Shown here one piece after another: positions 11,196 to 23,752 of a stretch of 64,000 nt of DNA. A program made the translations under genes and the position numbers. Under the pieces are notes generated by a model. It made no database searches and was not told the origin of the DNA. It saw nothing but the letters and a program-made list of their open reading frames with translations. This DNA is from Chytridium lagenaria (lineage: Eukaryota > Chytridiomycota > Chytridiomycetes > Chytridiales > Chytridiaceae), in NCBI GenBank assembly GCA_025449115.1, contig JAHLKC010000100.1, forward strand, positions 82,376 through 146,375. The letters run 5' to 3'. How positions within the stretch are numbered: the stretch's first letter is position 1; every line of letters begins with the position of its first letter.

Positions 11196-14100
11196 TTAAA
11201 CTTTTTTATAGAAGAACATGTAAGCCTCCTTTGCAGCCTTCTCCACATTCTCCACCTCCACCACTTTGTTGTCATTGAACAACACCCATCCACTTCCAAC
11301 TTTGACATGCGCCACATAATGTCCGCAATGCGCGGACGGACCACGATGAGAGATGAACCCCATTAGTTCGTATTTCGGGGGTGCATTGTCAACAGTTTCA
11401 GTTGCAGGTGCAGGTTCAGCCATATCCTCGTCCATGACTTCGTGACCGTGGTTGAAGAGCCAGTCAACAGCGCGTTCAACGTTGTTGCTCTAAAAGGTTG
11501 TTAGGTGATAATTGTAGGGAGAGGACGTACGGTTTCCTTCATGGCTTTTTTGGCTTGAACTAGGGTGAAGCCCATATCCATTAACTGAGATAACTCAGCC
11601 TCGGAAGGTCCGCTGCCGCCACTTCCACCACCAACATCAATGGGATCATCAATATCTACCAAGACAAAGAAATCATTAGTGCTAGATCAGTGAAGAGCAG
11701 AAACCCTGAAAATATATCTTACCAGGGTCCTCCATGTGTTCAAACAACCAATTCATGGCAACATCAGCTCCGTTGTTTCCAGTCTTTAAGAGCGCCTTGG
11801 TGCAACGGTTCTCAGGGAATCCCATTCCCATCAATTGCGAAAGTGCCTCAACATCCACAGATGGCGCCTTGGCGACTATAGTAATAATACACATTCAATA
11901 CCATATTTACTTATTGAAATATATTACCTTCAGAATCTTCAGGGAATGGCGTCTCGCCGCTCTGTAGCCCAGTACTCTTAAACCCGCTGAGATCCAACGT
12001 CAATGGAACCTTGATATCAACATCTAAAAGAAAAGAGGTAAAAACCAAGCGCAGTAAAACGTACAACTTACTAAGCTTTTGCATAACGTAATTAGATCCA
12101 ACAACAAACCGACTCATAGGGGTGACGAGAACCTTAGGGAATGTCACAAACTTGGTAGAGCTTAAAAAAAACAAAAAAACGACAAGAATACGCTGTTAGC
12201 CGCTAAATCCGAAAAAAGGGTTAAGCTTGAAACAAACCATGTAAGCTCCGTCCCCTTTTTACAAGTTGGACAAGTGAAATTCCTAGTCTCAACTGCGGCA
12301 AACGTCTCTAAACACTCCTCATAAGTCACAGGGAGGTAAGCATTTTCATCTGCATCGACACTTGAATCCTTTTTGGCGGGTACAGGGAGTTGAATAAGCG
12401 TCACCCTGTATCCTTCTTGTACCGCACATTTAAAGCAAGAAGTACACTGTAACCGTTGCTCAGTTGAAAACTTGAACACGTCGGTAGGATCAGTCCCGAC
12501 AGCACGCTCCTTCTGCTCCACAATTTTGATAAGATGTTGGAAAAATTCTTGAGCGTCCTAAATACACCATTCACATAACCGATTACCACTTAAATTCCAA
12601 CGTAGCTACGATAGATTGTAAACTAAAAAGACACTAACCTGCTGCCTCATACTCGAAAACTCTGCATGCCCCTTCCCAATTAAACTCTTGAACATGGCTG
12701 GCGCAATGCCGTCCTGTCCTCTAATCTCCCCATCTTCATTCACCACCGGCATCGAGTAACGTCCGCTATGAAGCCCCTCAAACATCTTTGCCATTTGACA
12801 ATGAAAGCATTGAGATGCATCACTTCGACATGTCCGAATATGTTCTTGTCCGGCAACAGAGTACCTAACAAAGTTAATGTACGTACACACCAGAATCGTA
12901 CTTTTCCATGAACGACGGGATCGCAAATGTGGTTTGCAAAACAGAGGCCATATAACATCTTGAAAATTATCAGCGCTTAGTGTCATTTTTATCAACGCAC
13001 GTGTTTCCGAGATTTTTCAGACCAGTATACCCAGGTCCGAAAAGCGGGGTAAGATCCTTTCCATCCTCCGTAGTCATACTAAAATCAAACTTCAAATTCT
13101 GCTCAAGTTGCTACACAACACTGTAAGACCAGATGCAAACCAAACCGCATCGCCCTACCAGCTCTGCAATACTCTTTTCCGTCTTTTCCTGCGACATCAC
13201 ATTGATCCCGAAATTCGCCAAATGCGTCGCAAGCTTCGGATCTAATCTCTCCTCCCCACAAAGATAACAAAACACATCTATCGCCCATGAGATCATGAAA
13301 ATAACCCAACAATACAGACCTCCTGTCCCTTCTGGTGTGATCGTTCCAAGCTTAACAGAAACATTATGTCCAGTCTTATCAAAGTGCCCCAATCCATGCC
13401 CATTTCCTCCAACGCCTCCATATTGCTTCGTCCGCACCCAAGTTTCCACACGTCAAGCAAAGCCAAAGGTTCTCAGCCAACTCACAATCAGCACAATGCG
13501 ATGTATCTATAAATGTATCAGGACACTCATAACGACCAAAAGTCAACACAAAAAAGCGGGAAGCCTCACGATTAGACTCCAGCTTTTTCGCTTCGCCCTG
13601 CTGCAACTCCTCCACATGCCGACAGGACGTAATCTCCTCCTCCATGCCTTAATATCCGACTGCTTTTTCGATGACAGCGCACTCTTCACACCCTCCACAA
13701 CGCTCTTCAACTACATAAAAACCATCAGCCATCCAAACTATCACAAATAAAAAAAAAAACCACCCACATTCTCCTCCCCAATCTCAACATCACAAGCCAA
13801 ACACCTTACACTCGTCGATACATCATACTTTTCTTCATCATTCTCTCTTGAATCGCCAATTTTGTAATCTTCTGAGGATGTCATCTCCCTAAGTCGTTTT
13901 AGAATAGCAGAGCGGGGGGAAAGCGTATACCCTCTTTGGTTTCAAAACCCTCTTCATATTCAACACAAAAGGATGCGATGTTTGCTATAATGCATCTTGG
14001 AATGCGATCGTTCATCGTTTCGGCAACACCGTATATAGCAAGTGAGGCAAACGTCTACACCATTCTCAGAGTCCTTTTTATCAAGTGTCAATTGAATGCC

Positions 14101-14241
14101 CATTCTCGCGTAGACAAAACAGGATATGCGATGGGTGGGCTACCTGATTATAAAGCATGAGGTGCATTCATCTTTATGGACTCTGGAGCTGAGGGTGGGA
14201 GGGGAGAGAGAGACGGTGGAGAGGTGCGGACACGAGGCCAT
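11196..14241 (-). CDS. UBP14: Ubiquitin carboxyl-terminal hydrolase 14 / USP5-type isopeptidase T
   Basis: Disassembles free polyubiquitin chains to recycle ubiquitin. The start MASCPHLSTVSLSPPTLSSR runs into VHKDECTSCF, then NGVDVCLTC and HPFVLNMKR, the N-terminal variant zinc finger. The canonical UBP zinc finger follows (HCADCELAENLWLCLTCG, then GGNGHGLGHFDKTGHN). The catalytic box is GPGYTGLKNLGNTCYMASVL. Its Cys codon (12957-12955) lies just after a 42-bp intron (12959-13000). Then come QHLIKIVEQK, FNTKRLQCTS-like zinc ligands (QCTSCFKC, CPTCKKGTEL) and two UBA domains (LMGMGFPENRCTKALL and LSQLMDMGFTLVQAKKAM). The C-terminal His box is SHRGPSAHCGHYVAHVK. It ends in FYKKV and stop. All family domains are present in the standard order. 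One-base slips occur near 14153 and 13980 in homopolymer contexts. Confidence 0.93.
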
Positions 14242-14669
14242 TTCTTCGTCTTGTCCAAAATTTCTTTCGACATGATCATTCCTTTTCAAGAAAGGGTTTT
14301 GGATACCAACATTTGACTTCCGCAACGCGTTGTTTGTTGAACGCGGTTGTTAACTAGGGGGGCCGTAGAGGAAAACATTGTAGGCTTTTTTCGTAAGAGA
14401 TTTCAGATCTGAAAACCTCAATGGATGCAGCACAATAGGAGGACGGAGAGAGAGATACAAAATACAGAGACAGGAGCGGAAAGGAACGCAAAAACGGCCT
14501 GAGTATAGAGAGAAGCGAGGAGCTGAGGAAGGAAAGGTAAAAAAAAACAAGACAGGAAAAAAAAACTGACACCGAAAAACATAATAGCTCCCCTTATACA
14601 TAGGAAAGAAAACTTAAAAAAGACCCACTTACGAAAACGAAACAACCAAAAACATGTACTCTACAACAT
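14242..14669. other. Spacer upstream of UBP14 and downstream of PFK
   Basis: A short interval that should hold the UBP14 promoter and the PFK 3' end. ORFs here on the minus strand are low-complexity Ser/Phe/Leu-rich frames without any domain. No gene is supported. Confidence 0.45.
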
Positions 14670-17600
14670 TCACTCATCATCATGGTAATAATACTTTGAA
14701 AGTACCCTAATCAACCTAGTGAACCCCATCCACCAAGCCTTCTTCCCCCTCCGTTTTGCCATATCCGCCTCAAGCAACAAAGTCTCAACAGGCGTAAACA
14801 AACTTTAGCCCCCTGAATCCCAATCACAACCGCATGTTCCTTCTTTGTCGTATATCCCACCGCCCGTCCATTCTTCCCACTCTTCTCTCCTTCACAAGCC
14901 TCCGTAAACGACTGCTCAATCCAATCCACACAGTTGACAGCAAGTCGGGTCGCCCTTATCCTATCAAGAGGAGAGGGAACCCCTCCTTGTTGAAGATGTC
15001 CGAGGACGGCGGTTCGGCTATCAAACACGCCTTTGCCTTCTGCGCGGAGGATCGAGGATATGACTTCGGTGGGGTACGTGTCGGCGCTGGCGAACTCAGA
15101 GCGGAGGATAACGCGGCCTTCGGTGGGGAAACCCTTGTCTTCCTTCTCGGTTGCGTAGCGGTTCGCGAGGTGCTTGATGTCGCGCTGGAGGGTGTCAATG
15201 TTAATCCCTTCTTCGGGAATGTAGACGGATGTGGCACCAGAAGCGAGACCTGCCAACACAGCCAAGTATCTTTTAAAACCAAATTAGCATGATTTGTCAG
15301 CAAACATTTTTAAAGAAACAGTAGATATCAAAAAACAAAAACAAAACACATAAAATCATACCCGCAGTTCCCTCCCTGCACTTCGACCACAAACACCCTC
15401 TTCTGACTCGCACTCGCGCTCAACTTGATCCTATCGCAACTCTCCACAATAGCATTCAAAGCCGTATCACTCCCAATCGAGAAATCCGTTCCAGGTACAT
15501 TATTACTAATAGTTGCCGGTAGATTCACCATCGGCACACAAAAACGCCGGGTACATTCCCTCAACGCCGAAAGCGTCAACAAACTCGTAAAAGCCTCAAA
15601 CCCTCCAATAATCATCAAAGCTGGATGTTATGCTTCTGAAGGTGATAAGCAATCAACCCGCAATCGACAAACCCGGTCGCGCCTTTAGGGTGGATCTTGG
15701 GCGTTCCAGGCGTGGAATGCGTGGGAGGCTGGGGGGTGATCTCGGTTGGTGCCGAGCTCGGAACCGCCTTTGACTTGCCAACCGATGAGACCTTGCAGGT
15801 GAGTGGTTGGATTTCGTCGCGGATGAGACCAGAGAAACCGTTGCGGATGCCGAGGGGGGTGTGGCCACGGTTGAGGCAAAGACGCGCAGCAATGCGGGTT
15901 GCGGCGTTCATACCACCGGCGGGGCGCCCATGTGGATAATACCGATACGGAGTTTCTACATGTGTCAGATATGTAAATGATAGGACGACAGTACCTTTGA
16001 GTTCTCCCTTTGGTTCCCTCCATGGACAACATGTGAGACTCAATGTAAGCGTCATAAGCCGCAGTGAAATCAGGGTCCCTCAACTCCATCGCCTTTTTAA
16101 ATCCTTTTTCGAGATCGCGTCCGCCACGTCCTTTGTCTACAAAACGGTCAACAAAATTCATAAAATGAAACGAAGCTTACCAATTTGACAGCATCCATCA
16201 ATGGAAGCGCTGTGATCTTATTCTGCGACATCCCGATCATAGGTGCAGGCGTCTCAGGTGTCGACCTCAACACAGCTTCCACAGCCTCCACACCCTGAAT
16301 AGTAGCCTACCAAAAGTCAACATCGATTTTTTTAAAAAAGACCCACCAAATACCGATCATAGGCACAGGGCGTTCCGCCTCTCTGCACATGCCCCAAAGT
16401 AGTCACACGCGTATCAAGCCCCAACTTGGACTCAATAACAGTCTTGATATACTCTGGTTTGATGGGTTTAAGCTGTCTATCAATCGCACCTTCACAGACG
16501 ATAACGATCGTTTTGCGACTCCCAATTTTACGATTCTACGATTGAATCAGTAAAAGCGAGAAAGCGAATGTATATTATTTTTATAATTCATACCTGGTTC
16601 AACCTCTCACACATCTCATCCTCCCAGTTTTCGTTGTACTTGCCGTATCCAAAGGCGGTGGCCGTTCAGGCAAAAAGACCCAATCGGCTCCAACCTAATC
16701 ACAACCTTTAGTCAAAAGTTTGCAAAACCATGATGACTCACGGCAATTGCGGCCATGAGACCAAGCCAACCGCAATGACGCCCATCACCTCAACGACAAA
16801 AGCACGTTGATGGGAGAGAGCCGTGGAAGTAAGGGAGTCAAGTGACTCACAGATACGATGCAGCGACGTGACAGCGCCGATAGTAATATCTACATAAAGT
16901 AAGAAACGTCATGAAAGCCATCCATCTAACCAGTCGAAGACATATCATTATCAATCGATCCCACCAACCCTACAATTGTCAAATGATTCCTCAAATGCTC
17001 ACACTCCTCATGTTTAAGTTTACCTGCATTGCATCAGCATAATCGAATCAAATTCACCCCTCTCACCCTGCGTCACAAGTTCATCCACAAGCTCCTTCCA
17101 CTCTGATCGCAACTTATCGGCACCCGTCAAAGATCCATCACCACCAACAACGACAAGAGCGTCAATCCCGTTCAAGATCATGTTATAAGCAGCTTGGAGA
17201 CGGCCTTCGTGAGTTCTGAAACGCATGGACCGAGCGGTTCCAATGGCGGTACCTCCCTGTTTAGGCGATAAAAGGGTTATTATTTATTCCCAAAAATATG
17301 AAAAGGTGCATGCTTTGTTTGACTCACGATGGAAAGCAACCCGCGAACATCGTCCCAGCAAAGTTGCTTGATTTTGGCGCCACCGTCAACAAGGCCTATA
17401 ATATGCAAAAATGAGACTCTTTTATACGAAAAGGAACTAACCTTCGTATCCTTCGTAGATAGCAAAAGGCACACATCCCTTCTGCAAAGCCACCTCGTGA
17501 TCGCCCGGACCGCCGCATTCATTCCGGATGAATCTCCACCACTCGTCAAAATCCCAATTCTCTTTGCAACCTTCTCCGTGGTCAAAGGCGGTGGCGCTGT

Positions 17601-18583
17601 ATCATGACGATCGACAGGGAGGTAATTCTCGAGGTTGGCGAGAGCATCCATCAGTTGTAGCTTGAGAGCTTTTTGGGTGGGGGTTTGGGGGGACGCTCAA
17701 TGTCAAGCTTGGAGAAGGGGGAAATTTGGTCGGTAAAGGCGAGGAGGTGCCAAGGGGGTCGCATGAGATGAGGGAAAAGGTTGGGGAGAAGGAAGTGGGG
17801 GTGCCATTGGGGGTAACAGTAGCCTTTTTCAGGGAGTATGGGTGGTTGATGGACTTTAACGAGTTTTCGAGAGACTGTAATGAATCGATATTAGTTCATT
17901 GAATGCATAAAAGTGGAAATAATGTCGTATATCATGAAGGTAGAAAGGCGAAACTCAAAGTACATGCACGCTCTAACTTCAAATATCAACCCAAACATCA
18001 AACAAAACTGCTTCAGCATCAATTAATTACTCGTCCTCATTAAAGCGAGAATACCAAGGACGCCTTCAGCGCATCCATCCATTAGCGTGTGCTCCCACTC
18101 CTTACCTCAAGACTAGACACGACAAAGCATCCCCAAGCCCGTTGCGGCATCGTACTAATCGAAGCGGCCTCAATCTTCTCAACATCTCCCTTCCTCAACT
18201 CCTTAAACGCCGCCGCATCAAACGCATCCCAAATTAACCTCCACCCCAATCCTCAGCGTGACTCCATCAGTCCCACTCTCATCATTAAGCGAGTCCGCTG
18301 GCGGGAAGAGATGAAGCCATGCTTCAGTGTCTTGCTTGGATATGACGCGGAAGCCCAGGAGAGCGTAGAAATCGATGGTGGCGGCGTAGATGGAGGGGGA
18401 GGGGCCGTTAGGGAGAGGTGGGATAGAGCGTAGAGCATGTTGATCCCCGCGGTGATGAAGGTTTGAAGGTAGGCCTTTTTTCTTGGTTGTGAGCGCAGAG
18501 ATGGTAAGGGTTGATGAGAGAAATTGTCCGTTTGAACTGGATTGCAAAAAAGATGTAAAGGCAGAAGATGGAAGCCCGTCCAT
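14670..18583 (-). CDS. PFK1: ATP-dependent 6-phosphofructokinase, eukaryotic two-domain type
   Basis: Phosphorylates fructose 6-phosphate to the 1,6-bisphosphate in glycolysis. The N-terminal exons (about 18583-17700) encode a glyoxalase-like leader ([29 protein letters not shown]) as in fungal PFK subunits, ending near ISCDPLGTS. The catalytic half has [56 protein letters not shown] and [17 protein letters not shown]. The regulatory half has [66 protein letters not shown] and [13 protein letters not shown]. The C-terminal frame ends in [15 protein letters not shown] and HDDE with stop at 14670-14672. Many small exons are present. Frame slips occur in the N-terminal leader and near the C-terminus. 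The true start is uncertain: ATG 18583 or the internal ATG at 18438. Confidence 0.92.
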
Positions 18584-19332
18584 CTCACATTTTATTTTAT
18601 TATATTCGGTACTGGCACATACACTCATACTAATAACACGCTTTCTCAAATAATGTTTTACATAAGCATTGAGTTGACATCCCCTCTTCATTCGATATCA
18701 TCCCATGCATTACATGGACGTTCTCCTTTCAATAAATGACGCGCAAGTCCATGCATGATATCATGCCTCCTGTTCTATCGACGTGTTGTTTCGTTTTCCA
18801 GATTGACAACAGCATCCGTTAACGGCTGTTTTACATGGTCATTCATCATGCGTGTAAGATCTCCTGCGGTGACCTCGTGTCGTTGATGCAACGATGATGA
18901 TGGTCGTGTCCTTTTCCGTTATCAGAAATTGATCTTTTGGTCGTACAATCGATTGGAATTGCATGATTATTTTATTCACAAACCAAAGAACGTGAGGGAC
19001 GTGGTGACTTTTGACGCGGTGATGGGTCTCCACTGCAATGTCTGGATTATCATGTAACAAGATTATACGCTTATGCCTCGTTACCGCTCATCACGATTCC
19101 TACCACCTCTTTTTTTCCGAGAACGATGAAACTGTAAGCTTAAAAGTAAGGGACATGTGATGGGCTGTAAAGTCAATTCCAGAAGGTAATTAGCTCCATA
19201 ATTCATCGTCAAAGATCTAGCGTAAGCAATTGACATGTAGGCGTACATCAAATTACGTATAAAATCCACAATCCCCCCAAAAACAGGTAACCCTCTTCAA
19301 CCTATTACAAACACGTACTTTTACCGTTGAAA
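18584..19332. other. Divergent intergenic region
   Basis: Lies between the PFK start (-) and the small protein gene (+) and should hold both promoters. It contains only short frames without domains. I see no tRNA or repeat. Confidence 0.45.
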
Positions 19333-19724
19333 ATGCAAGTCCATCCTTTCATCCTTCTAAATCTAACCCTACAAACAAAAAATACATCAACAGGACAAGA
19401 CCATCATTCACCCTCCTCTTCCTCACCATCATCTCCACACTCTTCATCCTCTTACCCACATCCATCACCTCCGTTTCCGCCTACCGCGACTCCACCTGGA
19501 CTCAACTCTGCCAAGACGGTATCCAGACCTCTATGAATGCCGTCACAAACCATACCACCGTAAAAACCGTCAACACCGACATCCCAAAAAAATACGGCCA
19601 CTACAACCCATACCATCAAGACGACCTCGACGAAGCCCAATCCTCGCTTGACCCTCTTGACGCCGCGTCAACAGCTGAGGAGTACCCGGACGAGGCGACG
19701 ATTGCGCATCGTCATGAAACCTGA
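19333..19724 (+). CDS. Small predicted secreted or membrane protein, unrecognised
   Basis: The supported frame contains a hydrophobic segment (SFTLLFLTIISTLFILLPTS) followed by SVSAYRDSTWTQLCQDGIQ, then a polar tail ending EEYPDEATIAHRHET and TGA at 19722. The hydrophobic stretch with an alanine before the polar part looks like a signal peptide or a single membrane anchor. The nearest upstream ATG (19333, MQVHPFILLNLTL) is in another frame and joins only if one base is lost near the A-rich run at 19370-19385. The start is therefore uncertain. No family recognised. Confidence 0.5.
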
Positions 19725-19904
19725 TGAAATATTGTGGAGGGTGGGGTGTATCGCCATATTCAGAATAAATAACGGTCGTGATGAAAAGTGCAACGTTGTC
19801 TTTTTTTGGGGGGAGTATGAGGTAAAAGGAGGTAAAAGGGGGGGGTTGAATCAAACAAAAAAACAACCCAAAAAAGGTGAGATATGATGAGAGAAGAAGA
19901 AACA

Positions 19905-21185
19905 TTAAGCGGCTTTAGCGATGAGGATGGAGCATTTCGTTTCAGTGACTTTTTTTAACGAAAAGTATAAACAACGTGTTAGAATTAAAAATGATATAAT
20001 TAATGACATGATGGTATCAACGACTACCTACCAAGCAAGTTTTCCCTACCCAAAAAAAAGTAAGTTTTACGTTGTTTCCCAGAAAAACCAAAAATCACAT
20101 ACCCTTTTGTAAGTAACCCCGACTTTGCCATAAACACCACCATATCAACCCCAAACCCCTCCAACTTTTCCAACACCCCATTCACACCACTAAAAAAAGA
20201 AAAAGAAAAAAAACCGCATTAACCAACCGGAAGAACAGCAAAAAAAGCAACTCACTAATCCCCACACAAAACCACAGCCTTCACATCATTCTCAACACCC
20301 TCCATCAACCCTTCCAACAATCCACGCGCATGTTCCTTACTCTACGGAAAAGGGGAGGGAGCGTTTAGCCACAACGAAAAGAGGCGTTGAAGGTTATACC
20401 GTTTTCCGCAACATGAACGAGAACAATGAGGTCGTTGGGTTGTGCAACGTGATTTAGCGTCCATTGGACAGGGGTTGGGTCTAAAAAAAAAGTGTTAGAA
20501 CGGGATGCTGCGTCGGAGGTTACCGTCGGTTTCCACCATCACGGCTAGACGGCGGTGAGGAGACTAAAAGAACGGGATTAGTTTGAGGTGTGGAGTTGCA
20601 GTAGAGGTTGAGCCGTGGAGATGAAGTAGAGGGGTTTACTTTATTTCTTGGATTGGGGATGCGGAGGGGAGGGTTGTGCGGACTTCAGATTCATCGTAAA
20701 GGTCTTGTTCGGCCCATACAACGTCCACAGATCTACCAAAAAAAAGGGCGTCAACAATCGCCTCACCCATCGACACAGCATCAAAAGAACTCGGGATGAT
20801 ATAAAACCCAAACTCACTTTCTCCTCCTCCCCAACATCGACAACATCTTCGTCATCACATTCTCCTCCTGCATTCCCTCACCCGCATCCTCAATCACAAA
20901 CCTCTTCATCCTCTCCTCCCTCACATCCACATCCGTCACTTCAATCTTCACTTCCTCCCCCCCACACACCCTCTGCACCTCATCATCAGCACCAGGCACA
21001 ACCTTGAACGCCATGTCCGGCAACAAAGGGGTTGGAGGGGTACTCGGTTGAGCGTCAAAGCTGAAGGAGAAGCGTCGACGTTGGCCTTGGATGTTGGGGT
21101 CCGGGGGTGATGAGGGACTTGGCGGGGTGGGGTCCAGGGTGGTGATGGCGGTGAGACGTTTTTTGCGACCAAAGAGTTTAAGCAT
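19905..21185 (-). CDS. Universal stress protein (UspA-like) domain protein
   Basis: The start MLKLFGRKKRLTAITTLDPT leads a disordered, Ser/Pro-rich leader of about 120 residues, with RRRFSFSFD and an acidic stretch. Exon 2 joins as KSVDVVWAEQDLYDESEVR. The Usp-like fold then begins: RRLAVMVETD (first beta strand with its aspartate), PTPVQWTLNHVAQPNDLIVL and VHVAEN. It continues with EHARGLLEGLMEGVENDVKA, VVLCGDYGVNGVLEKL, and ends in a last strand VTETKCSILIAKAA with stop at 19905. At least five exons with short introns. An in-frame ATG at 21233 is an alternative start. The role is unknown. The family binds nucleotides and responds to stress in bacteria and plants, and fungal members often have long disordered N-termini like this one. 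One frame slip near 20345. Confidence 0.65.
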
Positions 21186-21233
21186 GGTGGAGAGTGGTGG
21201 TTGTGGTGGTATGAGGCCGTTTTTCTGTTGCAA

Positions 21234-21953
21234 TAACGGGTGGAGGGGAAAGTCGGACTGAGAATTTGAGTGGGTGTCGATGCTATGTTAAAGGTGTGGA
21301 TGGGGATGTATAGGTGAGAGGATCGACGGTCTCCGCTCGCGTTCGTGGTTTTTTTTTTGCAAGTCCGAAAATAGTGTATTTTGTCCTACTTTTTGTTTTT
21401 GAACTCCGAATTATGTGTGGTTTTCGTTTGGTGATGTCACGGGCTGGGGACTTTTTCAACGCGCGGTTTGGGTTCAACAAAACTTCTCCAGACCAGCGCA
21501 TCACTACATTATGAATCTCATTCTCACCACACAAAAAAACGAGACTCGTATGAAGTTTATCCCCCACTACAGGAAACTTGAACGATAAAAATAACCATTT
21601 GTTTAGCAATCGTCTAAACACCATTTCATAGGAAACCAAAACACAACATAAAGCAAGGCATCTCCTCTCAACACAGGCATGCTCAAGCCTACACGTCCAA
21701 AAAATAAACCTTATTGTTTTCATTATTAAAACACTAGAATAAACTGTAGTCATAAAAGAAACAATTAAACACAAGCGTTTAAAAATCGTTAAACAAAATA
21801 TACGTCAAATAAAAAATTGAATAAAGATGAGGGGTGTTTAAAACATCCCATCTCCTTCTAAAACCACTCCCCCACACACACAACTTTTAAGAAATACACA
21901 TCTCTACTCCTCTCCGTCGCCCCTCCCCACCTCAGAAAAACTCTTTAAAAAAT
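21234..21953. other. Intergenic interval with an unsupported 163-codon ORF
   Basis: A continuous minus-strand frame at 21283-21774 has no recognisable domain and shows no low-error coding signature. I do not call it a gene. It lies between the downstream end of the glycosyltransferase gene and the upstream side of the stress-protein gene. Confidence 0.4.
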
Positions 21954-23752
21954 CTACTTCCCTCCCTCCCTCAACACCCTCGCCTTCTCCACCCCCTCCT
22001 CATCAAACTCCATCCCAAACTCCCTCGCCATCCACTCCAAAACCCTATTCTCCGTCTTCCTTCCATTCTGATGAACACACAAGGCCTTCCCCCAGTCCTC
22101 TTCACCCTCACCCCCTTCCCCTCCTCCACCTCCAATCCCCCATCTCAACCCCATACAAAGCCCCAAACACATCATTATCAAAATCCAACCCAATCACCGG
22201 TCTCCCTCTACTCTCATGTCGTTCCTGAACACGTCCCCCCTCTCCACCCCCCCAAAAAACTCCCATCATCATACAAATCATTCGCATGCCCAAGCGCCTT
22301 CCTAGCAGCTACAACCCTCGCATCCATCACATCATTCGAACTTCCCCCAAAACTCCCCGTCTCCACCTCCCTCCTCCAAACCTCCCACCCAGCCTTCTCA
22401 ACCTCCTCCGTCCCCCTCCCTTCAACCCAAAACGCATCTCTCCGCAAATACGCCCTCGAAAGCTCCATCTGATCATCAATGCAATCATCGCCTCCATGGA
22501 TCCGTGCAAACAGTTCAACAAGATCACCAGCTCGACCCATCAACGTCCCAGCGTGAGAAATTGAAATTGGAATTGCGCCGAATGCGTGGGACGTGGACGA
22601 CACCAAACAAGAGAAATAAGCTCTTTGGTAATGGGATCACCAGCTCCATGAGCAACTCCCCCTGCTCCACGTTTCTCCAACCCTGTTCTCACATCCTCTT
22701 CGTCCAAACCTCCCACCTCTCTCCCCACGTTTCCCCAACTCCTCCGGTCCCGCCATCCTCGTATAATTCATTCCAGTCGCATTCACCACCCTCCCTCCAC
22801 ATCCCAACATCTCCTCCAACCGTCCCGCACATCTCGGATCCCTCACCCCTCGGTCTCCACACAACCCCTCGCTTCCAATACTCTTTCCAAAGCGTTCCCT
22901 CAGGCCAACACGTCATCTCAGCGCTCACCCAAACCGGGGATCCCCCCACCCGTTCCCTGAATCGCGTGACAAGCTCCTCTTTCCGACATTGCGGCGTCAT
23001 CATGACATCCTCTCCATCGCTGACCACCACAAGACGATGCGGGGGGATCGTGGTGAGGTAATCGTGGTAAGCGCGATACGGTGACCCCATCCTCTCCACC
23101 TGTGGAGACCGAGGACGGTGAAGGGGATGGATTGTGTGGAGTTGGTGGGCGAGACGGTTGAGACCTTTTGAACAGGATGTAGCGTAGACGAGCCATTCGA
23201 TGGAGCAGTCGGTGAGGGAGGTGCAAGTTGTGTTGAGGGTGTATGCGGGGTTTCTGGGTGGGAAAAGGGTGGTAACGGATGTCGATGATGGCGTTCCGAA
23301 CGTGGTCGTTGCAGGGAGTGGAGTCGGTGATGCGGTCGGAGAAGAGGAGGAGGCCGGAAAGGAATTTGAGTTGTTGGAGGTAGCATTTGGTGGAGTGGAA
23401 GGGGGAGGGGATGGGGAGGGCTTTTGGGGGTGGGGAGAGGTTGGTGTCGCGGAGGAGGAGGTAGAGGGTGAGAAAGGTGAGGAGGGTGGAGGTGAGGGAC
23501 ATGAGGGTGAGGAGGAGACGTTTGATGATGACGAGGGGGGCGTAGATGGTTTCAAAGAGGTGCGGGCGGTGACGTGGGGGTGTGTTGGAGCGGGAACGTT
23601 TTGGGGGGGACGGGGTGGGACGGGGTAGGGAGTCTTGAGATTCTTCGGTGGGAGGGAGAGGTAACGGTCTGTGTCGGGGACTTGCGGGCGACGGATGGGG
23701 CGACGTTGGGGAAGGAGGTGGGGTCGGTGGGGAGGAGGATGGTGGTGTCCAT
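21954..23752 (-). CDS. PLOD/COLGALT-like glycosyltransferase, type II membrane protein
   Basis: The N-terminal frame starts MDTTILLPTDPTSFPNVAPS (ATG 23752), is Pro/Ser-rich, and reaches a membrane segment LLLTLMSLTSTLLTFLTLYL. The catalytic region starts at SIEWLVYATSCSKGLNRLAH, as in lysyl hydroxylase/collagen glycosyltransferase domains (strand plus T/S-x-x-x-G). Then come LVVVSDGEDVMM (the metal-binding DxD position, here DGED), VWVSAEMTCWPE (family FsAE..cWP) and AGTLMGRAGDLVELFARI with CIDDQ (family LNSGg..G and DDQ). VIGLDFDNDVFGALYG and a C-terminal CVHQNGRKTENRVLEW (family HxNG) follow. The stop is at 21954. The gene is probably a single exon or nearly so, but the frame slips several times (about 23550, 23300, 22700 and 22200). 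The donor and acceptor are unknown. It probably acts in the secretory pathway. Confidence 0.58.

Noticed and set aside
21283..21774. 163-codon minus-strand ORF
   Set aside because: No domain, atypical composition, no splice or neighbour support. Probably chance.
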